Below are positions 1 to 7,267 of a stretch of 15,934 nucleotides of DNA, piece after piece (position 1 is the stretch's first letter; every line of letters begins with the position of its first letter). The position numbers were made by a program, and so were the translations under genes. The notes under the pieces are model-generated. The model was given only the letters and a program-made list of their open reading frames with translations, did no database searches and was not told where the DNA came from. Source of the stretch: an uncultured Treponema sp. (GTDB lineage: Bacteria > Spirochaetota > Spirochaetia > Treponematales > Treponemataceae); the NCBI GenBank assembly GCA_905372345.1, contig CAJPPE010000008.1, positions 1-15,934 on the forward strand. The letters run 5' to 3'.

Positions 1-296
1 GGTTTGGGAACCGCGTTCGTATCCCCCGCAACCGTTATCGTTACTTCAACATGCGATACTGTAATCGGCTGTGATTCAGAATAAACCGTTGTGTCCGAAT
101 TAAACTGATGATTTGCAGGTATTTCCTGTCCCGATTCATTATTAAATTTCCATGTTTTATTTTCATAGCCGTCAGTATAATTTATTTTATCGTTTGCCAA
201 AAGCTTAATGTCTTTCCATTTTGTGCCGGGATCTACCGGAAAAGTATGGTCGGCTTTGGGAACAGCATTTGTATCCCCCGCAACCGTTATCGTTAT
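1..296 (-). repeat. Direct repeat of 252-bp period inside the lipoprotein gene
   Basis: The segment around 253-296 recurs at 1-44 with only a few substitutions, including a shared run GTATCCCCCGCAACCGTTAT. Because 252 is a multiple of three, the repeat keeps the reading frame and makes a tandem protein domain. Only one full unit and the beginning of a second are visible; how many more lie beyond the edge cannot be seen. Confidence 0.75.
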
Positions 297-440
297 TTGC
301 GCTGGCGTTGAACCGCCGCCGGTTCCGCCGCCTTGCTGCGGTGAAGACGGCACGGAGCTGTTTCCTACAGGATTTTTGCAGCTTGCAAAAAAGGCCGCAA
401 GCGTTATAACGGCCGTTGTAATCAATAATATCTTTTTCAT
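1..440 (-). CDS. Repeat-containing putative surface lipoprotein, cut by the left edge (N-terminal part)
   Basis: This reading frame starts at ATG (438-440) behind AAGGAG and stays open for 146 codons to the edge, so the C-terminus is missing. Residues 1-21 form a lipoprotein signal peptide (MKK, hydrophobic core, lipobox F-A-S-C with C21). A Gly/Ser/Pro/Gln-rich linker follows (about residues 22-48). Then comes a domain starting I-T-I-T-V-A-G-D and containing T-K-W-K-D-I and D-T-T-V-Y, which begins again near residue 131. The repeat period is 252 bp, or 84 residues: bases 1-44 closely match 253-296. The pattern resembles InlB B-repeat/Flg_new-type beta modules of bacterial surface proteins; that assignment is from memory of the families. 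It lies 49 bases behind the 490-2001 lipoprotein gene and is probably cotranscribed with it. The role is unknown; a surface or adhesin-type function is an inference. Confidence 0.8.
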   Translation of the reverse strand, partial: MKKILLITTAVITLAAFFASCKNPVGNSSVPSSPQQGGGTGGGSTPAQITITVAGDTNAVPKADHTFPVDPGTKWKDIKLLANDKINYTDGYENKTWKFNNESGQEIPANHQFNSDTTVYSESQPITVSHVEVTITVAGDTNAVPK

Positions 441-489
441 AATTTCTCCTTAATCCTGTGCCCGCCTTTGTGCAGACAAGCGGATAATT

Positions 490-2001
490 TTATCTATATG
501 CCAGACCCGGGTTAGTTGTTATTGTCAAAAAATCAGTGGAACCCTTTAACTGTACCGTTATTTTAAGATTCGTTTCATTCCGTTTTTTATTCAAAATTAT
601 ATTTTCTATAAAAATTGATTTTCCGTTTCTAGTCAACGAAGCCCCAAAATGCCTGCATCCCAATTGTGAAGCCAGATTATCCATTCCATTTACGCACAAC
701 CAAAAAGGCTTACCTGAACTGTTGGGCAGAGGATTGGTAATGGGATTAGGGGTAATAGTTCCATTGTTATTATCCACTTTCAGTAAAGGGTAGTTTTCAA
801 AAGACTTTTCTTTCCAAGCCTGTACATCTGCAGGTAAAGGATTAAGGTTAGAATTAACTGCAAAAAAAACTTGTTTGTTTAATTCAGCTGCACTAGTTAT
901 TTTTGCAAATCCCGATTTTTTTATCTCTTTAATTGCCGTAATACCGCTTTGATCTGCAATTTGCCGCTCGGTTGCAATGCAAAGATTTATCTTAAGCGTA
1001 CCTGTGTAGTCATCGGCATCGATTCCGCCGTGTTTAGGCTGAAAGGCGCCGTACGAAATATTAAGTGCAAGGTGTTCATTTGCATCTTTACTCTGATAAA
1101 GATCGGCATATTTTTTAACCGCATCTGTAAATTCTTTAGTAAAAAGATTTGCCGGCGCTTGTCCTGATTCTTTTGCAAAAGCATAAAAAGAAGAAGCAAA
1201 TTCCTTCGAATCGACTTTTACGGCAATGTCGGCAGTTTTATCCAAAATATATTTGAACACATCTTGCTCGGTAAAATAGTCTTTTGTCAGCTGATCCTTT
1301 AAATGAGTAAACTCAAAATCTGTGCTATCGGTAAGCGTTTCCGTTCCGCCTTCGGTGAGTTTTCGGAACACAATTTTAACACTCGGCTGAACCCATACTT
1401 GTGTTCCTGTCGCTTGAGCTTTTGCCGTCAGCGTATAGCCATCGTGCTCGCCTAGTTCTATAGGGGTTGTACCGTCATTCAGCAAAAACGATAACTTTTT
1501 TACAAGCTTTTTTCCGCTCGGGTCTTTCTTTACTTCCGTAATATATTTTTCAAGCGAATAATTGTGTTCTATAGCGTCGTCCAAATTAAGCTCGCAACTG
1601 CAAAGCGATTGTATCGTTTTCCCTGCAATCGGGTGCGTAAAGCCGGTTAAATTAAAAGTTTTTTCAAAAGGTCTTCCGCTTTTTCTACCCTTTAATTTTA
1701 CGGTAAAAGTTCCCGCTTCGTCGTCATAGCTTACTGCCGTCTTTTGGGTAAATGTAATTCCGCCTGCCGGTGTGCCGGTTGCAATCTTTTTAGCGGCTGC
1801 CGAAGCGGTAATGCTGCCTTTTACAAGAGAAAATGCGGAAAGCAATTCCGCTTCCGTCAATTCAATCGGGCTTTGCGGCATGTGAGGATTTGTTCCCGAA
1901 TTTTCCGTACCTGAAGGTTTACCCTGTTGAGGACAGCCTGTTACCGCCAGCACAAAAAACAACAGTGCTGCCGGCAGTATCAGTTTTGTTGTATTTTTCA
2001 T
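490..2001 (-). CDS. Putative lipoprotein, 503 residues, unknown function
   Basis: The start ATG (1999-2001) follows an AGAGAG ribosome site and a well-formed promoter. The N-terminus is a lipoprotein signal peptide: MKNTTK, a hydrophobic stretch, then A-V-T-G-C with C23 as the lipidated cysteine. A Gly/Ser/Asn-rich tether (24-45) leads into a mixed alpha/beta region. Residues about 90-121 (D-D-E-A-G-T-F-T-V-K through K-T-F-N-L-T-G-F) faintly recall the lipoprotein-associated domain seen in mycoplasmal and treponemal lipoproteins (Lipoprotein_17-like); this is a weak resemblance. The far C-terminus ends in beta-rich sequence. There are no enzyme motifs and no transmembrane segment beyond the signal. 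It is probably anchored in the inner or outer membrane and forms a two-gene unit with the lipoprotein gene downstream. I do not recognise a specific function. Confidence 0.85.
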   Translation of the reverse strand: MKNTTKLILPAALLFFVLAVTGCPQQGKPSGTENSGTNPHMPQSPIELTEAELLSAFSLVKGSITASAAAKKIATGTPAGGITFTQKTAVSYDDEAGTFTVKLKGRKSGRPFEKTFNLTGFTHPIAGKTIQSLCSCELNLDDAIEHNYSLEKYITEVKKDPSGKKLVKKLSFLLNDGTTPIELGEHDGYTLTAKAQATGTQVWVQPSVKIVFRKLTEGGTETLTDSTDFEFTHLKDQLTKDYFTEQDVFKYILDKTADIAVKVDSKEFASSFYAFAKESGQAPANLFTKEFTDAVKKYADLYQSKDANEHLALNISYGAFQPKHGGIDADDYTGTLKINLCIATERQIADQSGITAIKEIKKSGFAKITSAAELNKQVFFAVNSNLNPLPADVQAWKEKSFENYPLLKVDNNNGTITPNPITNPLPNSSGKPFWLCVNGMDNLASQLGCRHFGASLTRNGKSIFIENIILNKKRNETNLKITVQLKGSTDFLTITTNPGLAYR

Positions 2002-2049
2002 ATTTACTCTCTATATTTTAAGGTTAATTCACACAGATTAGTTACAGTA

Positions 2050-2078
2050 AATGTAGTGAATTTTTTCTAAAATGTCAA
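2050..2078 (-). promoter_or_regulatory. Sigma70-type promoter for the 490-2001 lipoprotein gene
   Basis: Read on the minus strand, a perfect TTGACA (2073-2078) is followed by a 17-base spacer and TACATT (2050-2055, four of six consensus bases). Transcription would start roughly 40 bases before the ATG. No terminator lies between the two lipoprotein genes, so this promoter probably serves both. Confidence 0.6.
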
Positions 2079-2098
2079 GTAAACGAAAACCTGCCTTC

Positions 2099-2127
2099 TT
2101 GACAACTCCGTCATAAAAGGATAAGCT
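2099..2127 (+). promoter_or_regulatory. Candidate promoter for tpiA, divergent from the lipoprotein promoter
   Basis: A perfect TTGACA sits at 2099-2104, with TAAGCT (2122-2127) after a 17-base spacer as a weak -10 box (three of six consensus bases). It is back to back with the minus-strand promoter, the two -35 boxes being 20 bases apart. The -35 is convincing; the -10 is not. Confidence 0.4.
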
Positions 2128-2141
2128 GTTTAATGTGAATG

Positions 2142-2155
2142 AGGCCTTTTGGCCT
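2142..2155 (+). other. Small hairpin in the tpiA leader
   Basis: AGGCC-TTTT-GGCCT forms a five-base-pair stem with a four-base loop, ending 28 bases before the GTG start. It has no following T-run, so it is not a terminator. It may affect mRNA stability or be incidental. Confidence 0.3.
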
Positions 2156-2183
2156 AAATTCTATCCATAAGAAAGGGGGAAAA

Positions 2184-2936
2184 GTGAAAAAGTTTTACAT
2201 TGCGGCAAATTGGAAGATGAATATGAATAGGGCTGAGGCCAAACAGCTTGCAACAGAAATGAAGGCCGGCCTAAAAGACGGCAAGAACAAGTACATGATA
2301 GCTCCTTCATTTACTCTTTTGCAGGAACTTGCGGCCGTCCTTAAAGGCTCCAATATCTTGCTGGGTGCTCAAAATATGGGCTTGGAAGAAAAGGGTGCTC
2401 ATACGGGAGAGGTTTCCGTTCTTCAGCTTTTGGATGCAGGGGTTCAAGCCGTAATTTTAGGTCATTCCGAAAGAAGGCACATATATAAAGAAACCGATGA
2501 TTTTATCAATAAAAAGGTAAAACTTGCCTTAAAACACGGGTTGGAAGTTATTCTCTGTGTAGGAGAGCTTCTCGAAGAACGTGAAGCCGGACATGCCGAA
2601 GCTGTATGCGAAAGGCAGATTAAAAAAGGGCTCGCAGAGGTTTCTGCACAAGATTTGCATAAGGTAACGATTGCTTATGAGCCTGTTTGGGCAATAGGAA
2701 CGGGAAAAAATGCAAGCCCTGAAGATGCAGATGCTATTCACTCTTCAATAAGAAAGACCTTAGCTGCTCTTTACGGTGAAAAGGCTGCTAAAGAGGTGAT
2801 GATCCAGTACGGCGGCTCTATGAAGCCTGAAAATGCTGCCGGTCTTTTAAAAAAGCCCAATATTGACGGGGGGTTAATAGGCGGTGCCAGTCTTAAAACG
2901 GAAACTTTTTTGCCCATAGCCTTGTTTTCCGAGTAA
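2184..2936 (+). CDS. tpiA: Triosephosphate isomerase
   Basis: This cytoplasmic enzyme interconverts dihydroxyacetone phosphate and glyceraldehyde 3-phosphate in glycolysis. I chose GTG at 2184, preceded by AAAGGGGG, which gives 250 residues, the normal family length. An upstream in-frame ATG at 2139 would add 15 residues before the conserved N-terminus and lies close to the expected transcription start. Diagnostic residues are all present: N9 and K11 in A-A-N-W-K-M-N, the electrophilic H94 in G-H-S-E-R-R, the catalytic base E166 in Y-E-P-V-W-A, the flexible loop I-G-T-G-K (171-175), and the phosphate-binding Y-G-G-S (209-212). It is the first gene of the tpiA - small exported protein - secG stretch, though the two following genes have their own candidate promoters. 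Nothing appears broken. Confidence 0.98.
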   Translation: MKKFYIAANWKMNMNRAEAKQLATEMKAGLKDGKNKYMIAPSFTLLQELAAVLKGSNILLGAQNMGLEEKGAHTGEVSVLQLLDAGVQAVILGHSERRHIYKETDDFINKKVKLALKHGLEVILCVGELLEEREAGHAEAVCERQIKKGLAEVSAQDLHKVTIAYEPVWAIGTGKNASPEDADAIHSSIRKTLAALYGEKAAKEVMIQYGGSMKPENAAGLLKKPNIDGGLIGGASLKTETFLPIALFSE

Positions 2937-2981
2937 AATCGGCAAAACTGAAAACGATTGATTAACATCTTCGTTCTCTAC

Positions 2982-3010
2982 TTGAAAAAATGAGAATAAA
3001 ATGTTAGTAT
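2982..3010 (+). promoter_or_regulatory. Promoter for the small exported protein gene
   Basis: TTGAAA (2982-2987), a 17-base spacer and TAGTAT (3005-3010) lie in the 142-base gap behind tpiA. The leader to the ATG at 3079 would be about 60 bases. No intrinsic terminator is visible between tpiA and this promoter. Confidence 0.5.
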
Positions 3011-3078
3011 CTTAAAAGCTGTGATAGTTGTTTAGCTTTACAGTATAATAAAATAACTTAAATTGGAGGGTTATTAAG

Positions 3079-3447
3079 ATGAAAAAGAAATTTTTTGCAA
3101 TTAGTATTATGGCTTTCTTGGCTTTGGCTGTTTTTGCCGAAAATGCGGCAAATGTAACGACCAAAACACAGAAAATTGAGGTTAAAGACAGGCCGTCTGC
3201 CGTAATGTATTGGACAAAGATGGATGTTCCCGGATTGGAAAATCAGGTTGAGTTTTACCTTACATATGAAGAAAATAACGATACCTATGATGAAGCTGTC
3301 TGCGAAAAAATTATTATGGAATTTATCGCCGAATATAAAAGAACTAACGTTTTTTCAAAATTTGAAGTTGAAGATCTAAAAGCTGCTTCAATAGGAAAAA
3401 CAAAGACAACAGTCTTAAAACGGATTATTTTTAGAAAAGTCCGCTAA
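3079..3447 (+). CDS. Small exported (periplasmic) protein, 122 residues, unknown function
   Basis: The ATG follows a strong GGAGG (3064-3068). The first 20 residues are a classic signal peptide (MKKKFF, hydrophobic core, then A-V-F-A before E-N-A) with no lipobox cysteine, so a soluble periplasmic product is likely. The mature part of about 100 residues has beta-strand-like stretches (A-V-M-Y-W-T-K, Q-V-E-F-Y-L-T-Y), an acidic segment, a helix around D-E-A-V-C-E-K-I-I-M-E-F, and a very basic end (R-I-I-F-R-K-V-R). It has one cysteine and no catalytic motif that I recognise. It sits between tpiA and secG with its own promoter and a hairpin behind it. I cannot name it; it may be a lineage-specific envelope protein. 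Confidence 0.8.
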   Translation: MKKKFFAISIMAFLALAVFAENAANVTTKTQKIEVKDRPSAVMYWTKMDVPGLENQVEFYLTYEENNDTYDEAVCEKIIMEFIAEYKRTNVFSKFEVEDLKAASIGKTKTTVLKRIIFRKVR

Positions 3448-3450
3448 AAA

Positions 3451-3469
3451 TTCAATAGGAGCTATTGAA
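3451..3469 (+). other. Perfect 8-bp inverted repeat between the small exported protein gene and secG
   Basis: TTCAATAG-GAG-CTATTGAA is a perfect eight-base-pair stem with a three-base loop, starting three bases behind the upstream stop codon. The following sequence ACTTTTCCGTTTTT is only partly T-rich, so it would be a weak terminator. Its right arm shares bases with the -35 box of the secG promoter, so a role as a protein-binding site is also possible. Confidence 0.5.
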
Positions 3470-3493
3470 ACTTTTCCGTTTTTACTGTATTCT
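3465..3493 (+). promoter_or_regulatory. Promoter for secG
   Basis: TTGAAA (3465-3470), a 17-base spacer and TATTCT (3488-3493) give a good sigma70-type promoter, with a leader of about 25 bases carrying TTGGAG before the ATG at 3526. The -35 box lies in the right arm of the inverted repeat at 3451-3469. Confidence 0.55.
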
Positions 3494-3525
3494 GTAGGGC
3501 ATATTTTTATAATTGGAGTTAGATT

Positions 3526-3882
3526 ATGGGTGGTTTAGGTATTACTTTGTTAGTACTTTTTGTCATAATTTGTGCGATTATTATCTTTTTGGTTTTATTA
3601 CAAAACGAAGAAGGCGATAGTTTAGGCGGCCTTTTTTCGGGCGGAAGCAACTCAGCCTTCGGCTCAAAATCGAGCAATGTATTAACAAGGGCTACTTATG
3701 TTGTTGTTGCCCTGTTTTTTGTAACGACCTTTTTATTGGCCCTTATTACAAAAAGCCCATCGGATTCAGGTTTATCCGAAGAGGCAATGAAAAAACAAAC
3801 CGAAACTTCAACCGAATGGTGGAAAACCGACAGCGGTTCTACGGATAATGCCGACGGAGAAGGCAAAAAAGACGGTGAGTAG
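3526..3882 (+). CDS. secG: Protein-export membrane protein SecG
   Basis: SecG is the small third subunit of the SecYEG translocon in the inner membrane and assists SecA-driven protein export. The protein has 118 residues: a first transmembrane helix at about 3-25, then the hallmark cytoplasmic loop L-L-Q-N-E-E-G-D (24-31) with S-L-G-G-L-F-S-G-G and a Ser/Gly-rich stretch to about residue 50, and a second helix at about 57-76. The Glu/Lys/Thr/Gly-rich tail of about 40 residues (77-118) is longer than the minimal family core but is of a kind common in SecG. The start ATG follows TTGGAG. The gene has its own promoter and is closed by an intrinsic terminator. Its neighbour tpiA is a frequent companion of secG in bacteria. 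Confidence 0.95.
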   Translation: MGGLGITLLVLFVIICAIIIFLVLLQNEEGDSLGGLFSGGSNSAFGSKSSNVLTRATYVVVALFFVTTFLLALITKSPSDSGLSEEAMKKQTETSTEWWKTDSGSTDNADGEGKKDGE

Positions 3883-3884
3883 TC

Positions 3885-3922
3885 AAAAAAGAGATACCGA
3901 TAAATCCGGTATCTCTTTTTTT
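3885..3922 (+). terminator. Intrinsic terminator behind secG
   Basis: The stem GAGATACCG / CGGTATCTC (3891-3899 and 3907-3915) is perfect over nine base pairs with a seven-base loop. It is flanked by A6 on the left and T7 on the right (3916-3922), so the stem could extend further. The A-tract could also let it work on the other strand. It separates secG from the phoH operon. Confidence 0.93.
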
Positions 3923-3985
3923 GCGTGAATTTATGTGTTTTATATTTAATTTGAAAGAAAAAGTATTAAATAAGGTCTAAAGCCC

Positions 3986-4015
3986 TTGACGGAATTCCTT
4001 TTTTCCATTTACAAT
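3986..4015 (+). promoter_or_regulatory. Promoter of the phoH-HD-ybeY-tlyC-TPR operon
   Basis: TTGACG (3986-3991) and TACAAT (4010-4015) each match consensus in five of six bases, with an 18-base spacer. The predicted start near 4022 leaves a leader of about 14 bases, just enough for AGAGG (4024-4028) before the TTG start codon. This is one of the best promoters in the window, and no other strong one was noticed before the operon's end. Confidence 0.65.
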
Positions 4016-4035
4016 AGACTACTAGAGGTTTATAT

Positions 4036-4977
4036 TTGGAAGACGCATATACAATAGTGTTAAAAGATGAACAAGTGCTTTCCGCTCTTTGCGGTGCCAA
4101 TGACAGAAATTTAGATTTTTTTGAGCAATATCTTGGGGTTCCTGTCGTGTGCAGAGGTAACGAAGTGAGCGTGTTAAGTGCCGATGATGAGGTTTGCAAG
4201 AAATTTCAACATCTGGTTGATAAGGCTGTAAATTCTTCGGAAATAAAGTCTGAAAATTCATCGGAATATATCGAATCTCTGATTTCTACAATAAACGTTT
4301 CCGATAAGCAGGATATTTCTTCAGGCTGTATCCATATTCCGAGGGGAATGCGTTCCGTATACCCTAAAAATCCTCATCAGCTGGAGTTTATCAATTCTAT
4401 TCGTAATAACGATATAAGTTTCGGCCTTGGAGCCGCCGGTACGGGAAAAACCTACTTGGCTGTTGCTTGTGCTCTTCAAATGCTGATGTCCCGTCAAATG
4501 CGTAAGATTGTTTTTACAAGACCTGTTGTAGAGGCCGGAGAGAGTTTGGGCTTTTTACCCGGCGACCTTGTTCAAAAGATAACTCCCTATTTAAGACCTC
4601 TTTACGATTCTATAGAAATTTTAATGCCTTTTGAGCTTATACGCCAGATGGAGGAATCCAATATGATAGAAGTAGCTCCTTTGGCTTATATGAGGGGGAG
4701 AACCCTGCATAATGCCGTTGTAATTTTAGACGAAGCTCAAAATACTACCAAAGAGCAGATGAAGATGTTTTTAACGAGAATGGGTGAGGGTTCCAAGCTC
4801 ATCGTAACCGGCGACCCTTCTCAATCCGATATAAGCTCAGCTAAAAATTCGGGTTTGGTGCATGCTGCAAATCTTTTATCGAAAATTCGAGGGATCGGTA
4901 TCGTGCAATTTTCTTCGGAAGATGTTGTACGCCATTCTCTTGTTCAAAAAATAATTAAAGCCTATGACAAAGAATAA
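4036..4977 (+). CDS. phoH: PhoH-family ATPase (YbeZ type)
   Basis: This is a cytoplasmic P-loop ATPase of the PhoH/YbeZ family, linked in other bacteria to RNA metabolism and to YbeY, with a helicase-like NTPase core. The start is TTG at 4036, seven bases behind AGAGG; no ATG fits better, and the resulting 313 residues suit the family. The N-terminal region (1-100) is the variable family extension. Then come the segment P-K-N-P-H-Q (110-115), Walker A G-A-A-G-T-G-K-T (132-139), R-P-V-V-E-A-G-E-S-L-G-F-L-P-G-D (162-177), Walker B V-V-I-L-D-E-A-Q-N (228-236), and V-T-G-D-P-S-Q-S-D (257-265). All nucleotide-binding elements are intact. Its 3' end overlaps the next gene by 14 bases, indicating coupled translation. 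It heads an operon that also holds ybeY and a ybeX-like gene, the conserved trio. Confidence 0.95.
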   Translation: MEDAYTIVLKDEQVLSALCGANDRNLDFFEQYLGVPVVCRGNEVSVLSADDEVCKKFQHLVDKAVNSSEIKSENSSEYIESLISTINVSDKQDISSGCIHIPRGMRSVYPKNPHQLEFINSIRNNDISFGLGAAGTGKTYLAVACALQMLMSRQMRKIVFTRPVVEAGESLGFLPGDLVQKITPYLRPLYDSIEILMPFELIRQMEESNMIEVAPLAYMRGRTLHNAVVILDEAQNTTKEQMKMFLTRMGEGSKLIVTGDPSQSDISSAKNSGLVHAANLLSKIRGIGIVQFSSEDVVRHSLVQKIIKAYDKE

Positions 4978-7267
4978 AAAAGACAGTAAATTTAAAGAAA
5001 AAATATCTTCTCTTGGTCTGATACTTAAAAGAAATAAGGCCTTTGTGATTGCGGTTGCTGCCAGCTTTTTGGTTTTGGCTGCAATGATTTTTTTTAATGC
5101 TTATGAAAATTCGGGCCTTTCAAACTTGACTATTTCGGATTTTGAGGTCGGAATGGTTGCTGATAGAGATATAATCTCAAACCGAAGTATTGAAGCTGTT
5201 GATGAAAAAGCAACAGAAATAAGAAAACTTGCCGCTAAACATTCAGTTAAAGCTGTTTTTTATAAAGATAACTCGGTTTCTGAGCAAATGATAAGAGAAT
5301 ATTCCGAATTTGCGGGTTATGTAATCGGGCTAAAAGATACATCAAAGAGTTTTACAGCTTTTAAATTTATGTTTATGGAAAAATATCCCGTTCTTATTTC
5401 GGAATATGTTTTGGAGCGTATATATAAATCTAAGAATTTTGATGAAGTCAGCTCTCTTGCATTGACTGTGCTAAAACAACTTTTTGATATGGGTATTGTC
5501 GAGCTTCCTCTTACAGGTATTGAGGATTTAAGTGATACCGAGATAAATTTGGGCATAAATGTAAATCAAAAACTGTCTTATACAAATGTATTTTTGGCTG
5601 ATATTGTTTTACCGGAGCGGCTTCAGGAGCAAGTTAAAACTTTTCTTTCCGATGTTAAGCAAGCCGGTTTTGAAATAGATGTGTTTAACATTATACAGCC
5701 CTTTGCCCAGCCTAATATTTTGTTTGATACGGAAGAAACAGAAAAAAGAGTAGATGAAGCCTTAAAAAAGGTTGTTCCGGTAAAAATAAATATAGAAAAA
5801 AATCAAAAGATTATAAGGAGTGGTTTTATAATATCTGAAGATGCCTATACACGCCTTAAAGTTTATGCATCTGACGGCATACATATAGATTTTAGCCGGA
5901 TTGCAGCTGCCTTAGTTTTTTTAAGTTTATCTCTTATAACAAGTCTTTTTTTATTTTCTCAAAAAATTATAGGACAAGACTTGGATTTTAAATTTAATTT
6001 ACTTATTTTAATCTCTTTCGATTTGATTTATATCTTGGTTCTTTTTATTTCAAGACTTTCAATATTTTCATATCCTCTTGATATTGTTCCCATATTACCT
6101 GTTACTTTTTTGACTATGTTGATTACGGCTTTAATTTCAAGAAAAATTTCGGTGTTTTCCGTTTTTGTTTTTTCTCTTGCCGTTTTCGGTGCAACAGGAT
6201 TTAAAATTCAGCCGGCACTGTTTGCCATTCTTTCAGGCCTTGCCGGAGCCGGTATGGTGAATATTAAGGGCAGAAGAATGGATTTAATTCAGACTGCCTC
6301 GACTTTAATATTGGTACAGCCTATAATTTCTCTTTGTATGTTTTTGATTTTTCCCGGGTCGGCAGGCGATAAATCAATTCTTTTGCTGGGTTCGGCGGCA
6401 AACGGCTTTATAAGCGGAATCCTTGTTTTAGGTTTTTTACCTATTTTAGAAACATTGATGAATGTACCGACTAATTTTAGACTGATGGAATTATCCGATC
6501 TTAATTCTCCTATAATGAAAAAAATGCTCATAAGTGTTGCGGGAACCTATAACCATTCGATGATGGTTGCATCCTTGGCTGAAAGTGCCTGCCGTGAAAT
6601 AGGAGCAAATTCGATTTTAGCCCGTGTAGGAGCTTATTATCACGATATAGGAAAGATGGAGCAGGGCGAATACTTTGTAGAAAATCAGACAAATTATAAT
6701 AAGCACATGGATATAAATCCACGCCTTTCGGCTACTGTAATAAGAAGTCATGTAAAGCTAGGTATAGAAAAAGCAAAGCAATTACGGCTGCCCGAGGCTG
6801 TTATAGATATAATAGCGGAGCATCACGGAAACAGCTGTATATACTATTTTTATTCAAAGGCAAAAGAACTTGATCCCAATGTAGATATCGAAGATTTTTG
6901 TTATCCCGGAATACCTCCGCGCTCAAAAGAATCGGCTGTTGTTATGCTTGCCGATATAGTTGAAGCTGCATGCCGCACCTTGGAAAAACCTTCGGTTCCC
7001 CGTTTGGAAAAATTTATTGATGAGCTGGTTTCGGGAAAAATAGAAACCGGTCAGCTTGATAATTCTGAATTGACTTTCCGCGAAGTCAGAATGATCAAGG
7101 CCGCCTTTGTAAAAATTTTAGCAGGTTACTATCATTCCAGAATAGAATATCCGAATCAAAAGAATGTTGATGATGAGGATGATGCAAAAACTCAAAATAA
7201 AAACGGTCAAAAAACAGAGGCTGAAACTAATGAGGAACAGCCTCAAAAGGAAAATAATAATGTCTAA
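4964..7267 (+). CDS. pgpH: 7TMR-HD membrane phosphodiesterase, PgpH/YqfF type (c-di-AMP hydrolase)
   Basis: Characterised family members (PgpH) hydrolyse cyclic di-AMP to pApA, controlling osmotic and envelope homeostasis; activity here is inferred. The 767-residue protein has the full layout: a basic N-terminus, one transmembrane helix (about 27-45), a large extracytoplasmic domain (about 46-310), seven membrane segments (about 311-495), then a cytoplasmic HD domain. Metal ligands are complete: H531 in Y-N-H-S-M, H560-D561 in Y-Y-H-D-I-G-K, H596 in R-S-H-V-K, H620-H621 in A-E-H-H-G, and D664 in L-A-D-I-V-E-A. The hydrophilic tail (732-767) is low-complexity, rich in Asp, Asn, Gln, Glu and Lys. 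It overlaps phoH by 14 bases and ybeY by 8. The 7TMR-HD and ybeY genes are adjacent to phoH in many bacteria, so the context is typical. A different cyclic-nucleotide substrate is the main alternative. Confidence 0.92.
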   Translation: MTKNKKDSKFKEKISSLGLILKRNKAFVIAVAASFLVLAAMIFFNAYENSGLSNLTISDFEVGMVADRDIISNRSIEAVDEKATEIRKLAAKHSVKAVFYKDNSVSEQMIREYSEFAGYVIGLKDTSKSFTAFKFMFMEKYPVLISEYVLERIYKSKNFDEVSSLALTVLKQLFDMGIVELPLTGIEDLSDTEINLGINVNQKLSYTNVFLADIVLPERLQEQVKTFLSDVKQAGFEIDVFNIIQPFAQPNILFDTEETEKRVDEALKKVVPVKINIEKNQKIIRSGFIISEDAYTRLKVYASDGIHIDFSRIAAALVFLSLSLITSLFLFSQKIIGQDLDFKFNLLILISFDLIYILVLFISRLSIFSYPLDIVPILPVTFLTMLITALISRKISVFSVFVFSLAVFGATGFKIQPALFAILSGLAGAGMVNIKGRRMDLIQTASTLILVQPIISLCMFLIFPGSAGDKSILLLGSAANGFISGILVLGFLPILETLMNVPTNFRLMELSDLNSPIMKKMLISVAGTYNHSMMVASLAESACREIGANSILARVGAYYHDIGKMEQGEYFVENQTNYNKHMDINPRLSATVIRSHVKLGIEKAKQLRLPEAVIDIIAEHHGNSCIYYFYSKAKELDPNVDIEDFCYPGIPPRSKESAVVMLADIVEAACRTLEKPSVPRLEKFIDELVSGKIETGQLDNSELTFREVRMIKAAFVKILAGYYHSRIEYPNQKNVDDEDDAKTQNKNGQKTEAETNEEQPQKENNNV

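Noticed and set aside
108..453. Plus-strand open frames in the first 450 bases
   Set aside because: They are antisense to the minus-strand lipoprotein gene, which has a signal peptide, lipobox, ribosome site and an in-frame repeat.
2139..2183. Upstream ATG extension of tpiA by 15 residues
   Set aside because: It would precede the conserved N-terminus, contains the hairpin at 2142-2155, and has no ribosome site. The GTG at 2184 has a strong one and gives the family's normal length.
7164..7259. Upstream ATG extension of ybeY
   Set aside because: The added residues are a basic, Met/Lys-rich out-of-frame reading of the HD gene's low-complexity tail. ATG 7260 has a properly placed AAGGA.
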